DNA of 10,545 nucleotides from Prevotella sp. UBA7551 (lineage in GTDB: Bacteria > Bacteroidota > Bacteroidia > Bacteroidales > Bacteroidaceae): assembly GCA_002479145.1 (NCBI GenBank), contig DLLX01000018.1, positions 22,946 through 33,490 on the forward strand. The letters are read 5' to 3'. Positions 7,289-10,545 of this stretch are shown piece after piece. The number at the start of each line of letters is the position of its first letter. Position 1 is the first letter of the stretch. The notes beneath the pieces are model-generated. The model saw only the letters and a list, made by a program, of their open reading frames with translations. It searched no databases and had not been told where the DNA came from. Position numbers and translations under genes: made by a program.

Positions 7289-7289
7289 G

Positions 7290-9146
7290 CTATATCTCCT
7301 GCATGTCATGCAGCTTCTTGTAATAGCCGTTCTGGCTCATCAGCTCGTCATGCGTGCCCCTTTCCACGATGCGTCCCTCGTGCAATACGCATATCTCGTC
7401 GGCGTTTCTGATGGTCGAAAGCCGGTGCGCCACGGCTATGGTGGTGCGCGCTTTCATCAGTCGGCAGAGCGCGTCCTGCACCAATCGCTCGCTCTCGGTG
7501 TCGAGAGCGGAGGTCGCCTCGTCAAGAATGAGCACCGGAGGATTCTTGAGGATGGCCCGCGCGATGGAGATGCGCTGCCGTTGTCCGCCGGAAAGGCGGC
7601 CGCCACGGTCGCCGATGTTGGTGTCGTAGCCTTGGTCGCTCTGCATGATGAACTCATGGGCGTTGGCAATCTTCGCCGCATGGATGATTTGCTCATCGGT
7701 TGCACCATCGACACCAAACGAGATGTTGTTGCGGAAGGTGTCGTTGAAGAGGATGGCCTCCTGGTTGACGTTGCCGATAAGCTGCCGGAGATCGTGGATT
7801 CCCAGGTCCTTTACGTTGATGCCATCGATGAGAACCTCGCCCTCCTGCACGTCGTAATAGCGGGGGATGAGGTCGAGGAGCGTCGACTTTCCGCTTCCGC
7901 TCTGCCCCACTAAGGCCACGGTCTTGCCCTTGGGGATTACAAGATTGATGTCGCGCAGCACATAATGCTCCTCCGCCACACCTCCTTGCCGCCCGTGGTC
8001 GTTGTAGGCGAAGCTCACATGGCGGAACTCTATCTCGTGCTCGAAGCTCGCAATATGCCTCGGATGGGCAATCTCGCGAATCTCCACCTCCGCCTTGAGA
8101 ATCTTATCCACCCGTTCCATAGAGGCAAGACCCTTGGGAATGTTGTAGCTTGCCCTCGAGAACTCCTTCAATGGGTTGAGGATGCTGTAGAGAATGACAA
8201 GGTAATAGATGAACGTAGGGCCGCTGATGACGGGGTTCTCGGCCAGGACGAGCGTGCCGCCGAACCAGAGCACGATGACAATCATCACCGTTCCGAGGAA
8301 CTCGCTCATCGGGTGGGCCAACTGCTGGCGGACGTTCACCTTCAGGATGTCGTCGCGATAGGCGCTGTTTACCTTGTCAAAGCGCGCGTTCATCTTGTCC
8401 TCCGCACAGAAGGCCTTGATGATTCGCAGTCCGCCAAGCGTCTCTTCCACCTGGCTCATCGTGTCGCTCCACAGCGTCTGCGCACTGACAGACTGCGCCT
8501 TCAGCTTTCGTCCCACCACACCCATGAACCAGCCAAAGACGGGCACGAAGACGATGGTGAACAGCGTCAGCTGCCAGCTGATGGCCAGAAGGGTGACAAA
8601 GTAGATGATGATCAAGATGGGATTCTTGAACAACATGTCGAGCGAGGACATGATAGAGGAGTCTATTTCCTGCACATCACCGCTCATACGGGCGATGATA
8701 TCGCCCTTGCGTTCCTCGCTGAAAAAGCCCAAAGAGAGCGACGTTATCTTCCGGTAGAGCTGGTTGCGGATGTCGCGCACCACGCCCGTGCGGATGGGGA
8801 TGATGGTTGCCGACGAGAGGAAGTAGGCCCCTGTCTTCAGGAAAGTCATGAACGCCAGGGCCAAGCCGATGAAGAGCAGGGTGGTGGTGGCCCCCACCTG
8901 GGCGATGAGCTCATTGACATAATAGTTCATGTTGTTCATCAGCACCTCCTTGTCAAGCGCCCATGGCATGAGGCTCGTCGCCGTCTGCGCGTCGCCTGTC
9001 TTGAAGAGAATCTGCAACAGGGGTATGAGCGTGGCAAAGGAGAAGATGTTGAGTACCGCCGACAGGATGTTGAACAACACCGAGAGCGCCAGGTATTTCT
9101 TGTAGGGCGGCACAAACCGCCTGAGCACTTGCAGGAATTCTTTCAT
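7290..9146 (-). CDS. ABC exporter, fused permease and ATPase (MsbA-like)
   Basis: A 618-residue half-transporter expected to work as a homodimer in the inner membrane. The six-helix transmembrane domain covers about 15-325 and the ATPase about 370-618. Motifs are complete: Walker A GQSGSGKST (414-422), Q-loop Gln462 in NVNQEAILF (459-467), signature LSGGQRQR (518-525), Walker B VLILDEATS (538-546), D-loop SALD, and H-loop His574 in VAHRLST. The family includes MsbA, which flips lipid A-core, and other lipid or glycolipid flippases; the substrate here is not determined by sequence. The start is placed at the ATG 9146, giving MKEFLQVLRRFVPPYKKYL, a normal exporter N-terminus. An in-frame GTG at 9188 would add 14 residues of unlikely sequence. 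No clear Shine-Dalgarno is visible. It lies 43 nt after miaB and 47 nt before the LtaS-like gene, which suggests lipid-linked glycan export. Confidence 0.93.
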   Translation of the reverse strand: MKEFLQVLRRFVPPYKKYLALSVLFNILSAVLNIFSFATLIPLLQILFKTGDAQTATSLMPWALDKEVLMNNMNYYVNELIAQVGATTTLLFIGLALAFMTFLKTGAYFLSSATIIPIRTGVVRDIRNQLYRKITSLSLGFFSEERKGDIIARMSGDVQEIDSSIMSSLDMLFKNPILIIIYFVTLLAISWQLTLFTIVFVPVFGWFMGVVGRKLKAQSVSAQTLWSDTMSQVEETLGGLRIIKAFCAEDKMNARFDKVNSAYRDDILKVNVRQQLAHPMSEFLGTVMIVIVLWFGGTLVLAENPVISGPTFIYYLVILYSILNPLKEFSRASYNIPKGLASMERVDKILKAEVEIREIAHPRHIASFEHEIEFRHVSFAYNDHGRQGGVAEEHYVLRDINLVIPKGKTVALVGQSGSGKSTLLDLIPRYYDVQEGEVLIDGINVKDLGIHDLRQLIGNVNQEAILFNDTFRNNISFGVDGATDEQIIHAAKIANAHEFIMQSDQGYDTNIGDRGGRLSGGQRQRISIARAILKNPPVLILDEATSALDTESERLVQDALCRLMKARTTIAVAHRLSTIRNADEICVLHEGRIVERGTHDELMSQNGYYKKLHDMQEI

Positions 9147-9189
9147 GTGTGGGTCATTGTTTTGGGTGGGGCTCAGCCGAAGCGTCACC

Positions 9190-10545
9190 TTATTCTTTCA
9201 CAACCTCTTCGCCCATGAGCGTGGCCGACGAACTGCCGGTGATTCTCACATGGACGGTCTCACCGATGTGGTGCCGTCCCTTGTCGATGATCACCGCCTT
9301 GTTCTGTGGCGTGCGTCCCATGAGCTGCCCGTTGCCGCGCTTGGCGAAACGCTCCAGCAAGACGTCAAACTCCTTGCCCTCATCCTTGCGGTTCTGCTCG
9401 GCCGACACCTCCGTCTGCACGCGTATCAGCTCATTGAGACGGCGTATCTTCTCCTCCTCGGGCACGTTGTCGGGCAGGTGCTTGGCCGCATAGGTGCCCG
9501 GCCGCTCGCTGTACTTGAACATGAAGGCGGCGTCGAAGCCCACCTCCCTGACGAGCGACAGCGTCTGCCGGTGGTCCTCCTCGGTCTCGTCATGGTAGCC
9601 CACGAAGATGTCGGTGGTGATGCCACAGTCGGGTATGATGCGCCGGATGGCCGCAATCTTGTCGAGATACTGCTCACGGGTGTACTTGCGGTTCATGAGC
9701 TTCAGGATCTTGTCGGAGCCACTCTGCACGGGGAAGTGTATGTGGTGGCAGAGATTGGGCTCCTCGGCGATGGCGTGGAGGATATCCTCTGTCATGTCCT
9801 CGGGGTTGCTGGTGGTGAAGCGCACGCGCATGGTGGGCACCTCGCGCGCCACGCGCCGCAGCAGCTCAGCGAAGCTGCAGACGTGCAGTTCCTGTCCGCC
9901 CTCTTGCTCGATGATAACACCATTCTCAGGCCGTTTGCCGTTGGGCAACAGTCCATAGCTGTTCACGTTCTGTCCGAGCAACGTCACCTCCTTGAATCCC
10001 TTGTCGCGCAGGTCACGCACCTCGGTGAGGATGCTCTCCACGTCGCGCGACCGCTCACGTCCACGAGTGTAGGGTACGATGCAGTAGTGGCAGAAGTTGT
10101 TGCATCCGCGCATGATGCTGACGAAACCCGACACGCGGCTTCCGCCGATGCGTTGGGGCAACACGTTGCGGTAGGTCTCCGTGGTCGAGAGGTTCACGTC
10201 GATGGCCTTCTCGCCCACTTCCACGGCGGCGATCATCTCGGGCAGACTCAGGTAGGCATCTGGGCCACACACCAGGTTGGCATGGTGGTTGCTGATGAGG
10301 TCGTCCTTCACGCGCTCGGCCATGCAGCCCAGCACGCCGAGGATGAGACGGCGCCCTTTCTTCTGCTCAGCATGGAGCGTGTCGAGGCGGTGGTAAATCT
10401 TGTTCTCGGCATTCTCTCGCACCGAGCAGGTGTTGAGAAACACGGCGTCGGCATCGGCCTCCACATCAGTGGCTTCATAGCCAGCCATCTGCATGATGGA
10501 CGCAACAACTTCTGAATCGGCCACGTTCATCTGGCAGCCGTAGGT
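9190..10545 (-). CDS. miaB: tRNA-2-methylthio-N6-dimethylallyladenosine synthase MiaB, 5' partial
   Basis: MiaB is a cytosolic radical-SAM methylthiotransferase that turns i6A37 into ms2i6A37 in tRNAs reading UNN codons. The frame is open to the window edge: five codons before the ATG at 10530 read TYGCQ, the family's YGCQMN motif, so the true start lies just outside and the ATG at 10530 is internal. Residues here count from that ATG. The N-terminal UPF0004 domain carries the auxiliary-cluster cysteines: the Cys of YGCQ, Cys35 in LNTCSVRE and Cys69 in GCMAERV. The radical-SAM cluster is CNNFCHYC (143-150). The C-terminal TRAM domain is about 375-440. QNVNSYG (187-193) and SGSDKILKLMNRKYT (270-284) are typical. 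All catalytic elements are intact. It is the first visible gene of the minus-strand operon. Confidence 0.97.
   Translation of the reverse strand, partial: TYGCQMNVADSEVVASIMQMAGYEATDVEADADAVFLNTCSVRENAENKIYHRLDTLHAEQKKGRRLILGVLGCMAERVKDDLISNHHANLVCGPDAYLSLPEMIAAVEVGEKAIDVNLSTTETYRNVLPQRIGGSRVSGFVSIMRGCNNFCHYCIVPYTRGRERSRDVESILTEVRDLRDKGFKEVTLLGQNVNSYGLLPNGKRPENGVIIEQEGGQELHVCSFAELLRRVAREVPTMRVRFTTSNPEDMTEDILHAIAEEPNLCHHIHFPVQSGSDKILKLMNRKYTREQYLDKIAAIRRIIPDCGITTDIFVGYHDETEEDHRQTLSLVREVGFDAAFMFKYSERPGTYAAKHLPDNVPEEEKIRRLNELIRVQTEVSAEQNRKDEGKEFDVLLERFAKRGNGQLMGRTPQNKAVIIDKGRHHIGETVHVRITGSSSATLMGEEVVKE

Noticed and set aside
9147..9188. GTG at 9188 as the start of the ABC exporter
   Set aside because: It would add a 14-residue leader (MTLRLSPTQNNDPH) unlike exporter N-termini and start 1 nt after the miaB stop; the ATG at 9146 gives the usual N-terminus.
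7965..9218. 417-codon plus-strand ORF opposite the ABC exporter
   Set aside because: Antisense to a complete exporter gene; product is rich in Glu, Asp, His and Arg with no domain or membrane logic.
9145..10515. 456-codon plus-strand ORF opposite miaB
   Set aside because: It lies fully antisense to an intact, motif-complete miaB, and its product has no recognisable motif and a composition rich in His, Val, Leu and Ala, as expected of a reverse-frame shadow in GC-rich DNA.

Overview
The window looks like a chromosomal segment of a GC-rich member of the Bacteroidetes, most likely Prevotellaceae. This rests on gene content (a secreted-type GH29 fucosidase with discoidin modules, a TGS-domain nucleoside kinase typical of Bacteroidetes), on the weak or absent Shine-Dalgarno sequences, and on a promoter candidate of the Bacteroidetes type (TTTG-like box, about 20 bp, TAnnTTTG). 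No phage, transposase, CRISPR, rRNA or tRNA signal was seen. The assignment below family level is inference.

Layout. Bases 1-1731 (+) hold the 3' part of a GH29 alpha-L-fucosidase whose start lies before the window. Bases 1732-2300 are a long gene-free stretch with structured elements: two adjacent hairpins, a further inverted repeat, three 12-bp AT-rich repeats at an exact 22-bp period, and a promoter candidate. Bases 2301-3962 (+) encode a nucleoside (uridine-type) kinase fused to TGS and degenerate ThrRS-like domains. Bases 3963-4129 separate convergent genes and carry a strong, probably bidirectional, hairpin terminator.

Bases 4130-10545 are four minus-strand genes that read as one operon, in transcription order: miaB (5' end outside the window), an MsbA-type ABC exporter, an LtaS-like membrane sulfatase-fold transferase, and a GT4 glycosyltransferase. 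Spacings are short (43 nt, 47 nt, then a 4-nt ATGA overlap) and the set ends at the terminator.

Working together: the exporter, the LtaS-like enzyme and the glycosyltransferase form a plausible envelope-glycan or glycolipid module. The glycosyltransferase would act in the cytoplasm, the exporter would flip a lipid-linked substrate, and the LtaS-like enzyme would decorate it outside the inner membrane. This is inference from family and order. MiaB is a tRNA-modifying housekeeping enzyme that probably shares the transcript. The window is mostly ordinary; I found no convincing new defence or mobile system. The points most worth a second look are the regulatory-looking 1732-2300 region and the LtaS-like/exporter/GT module.
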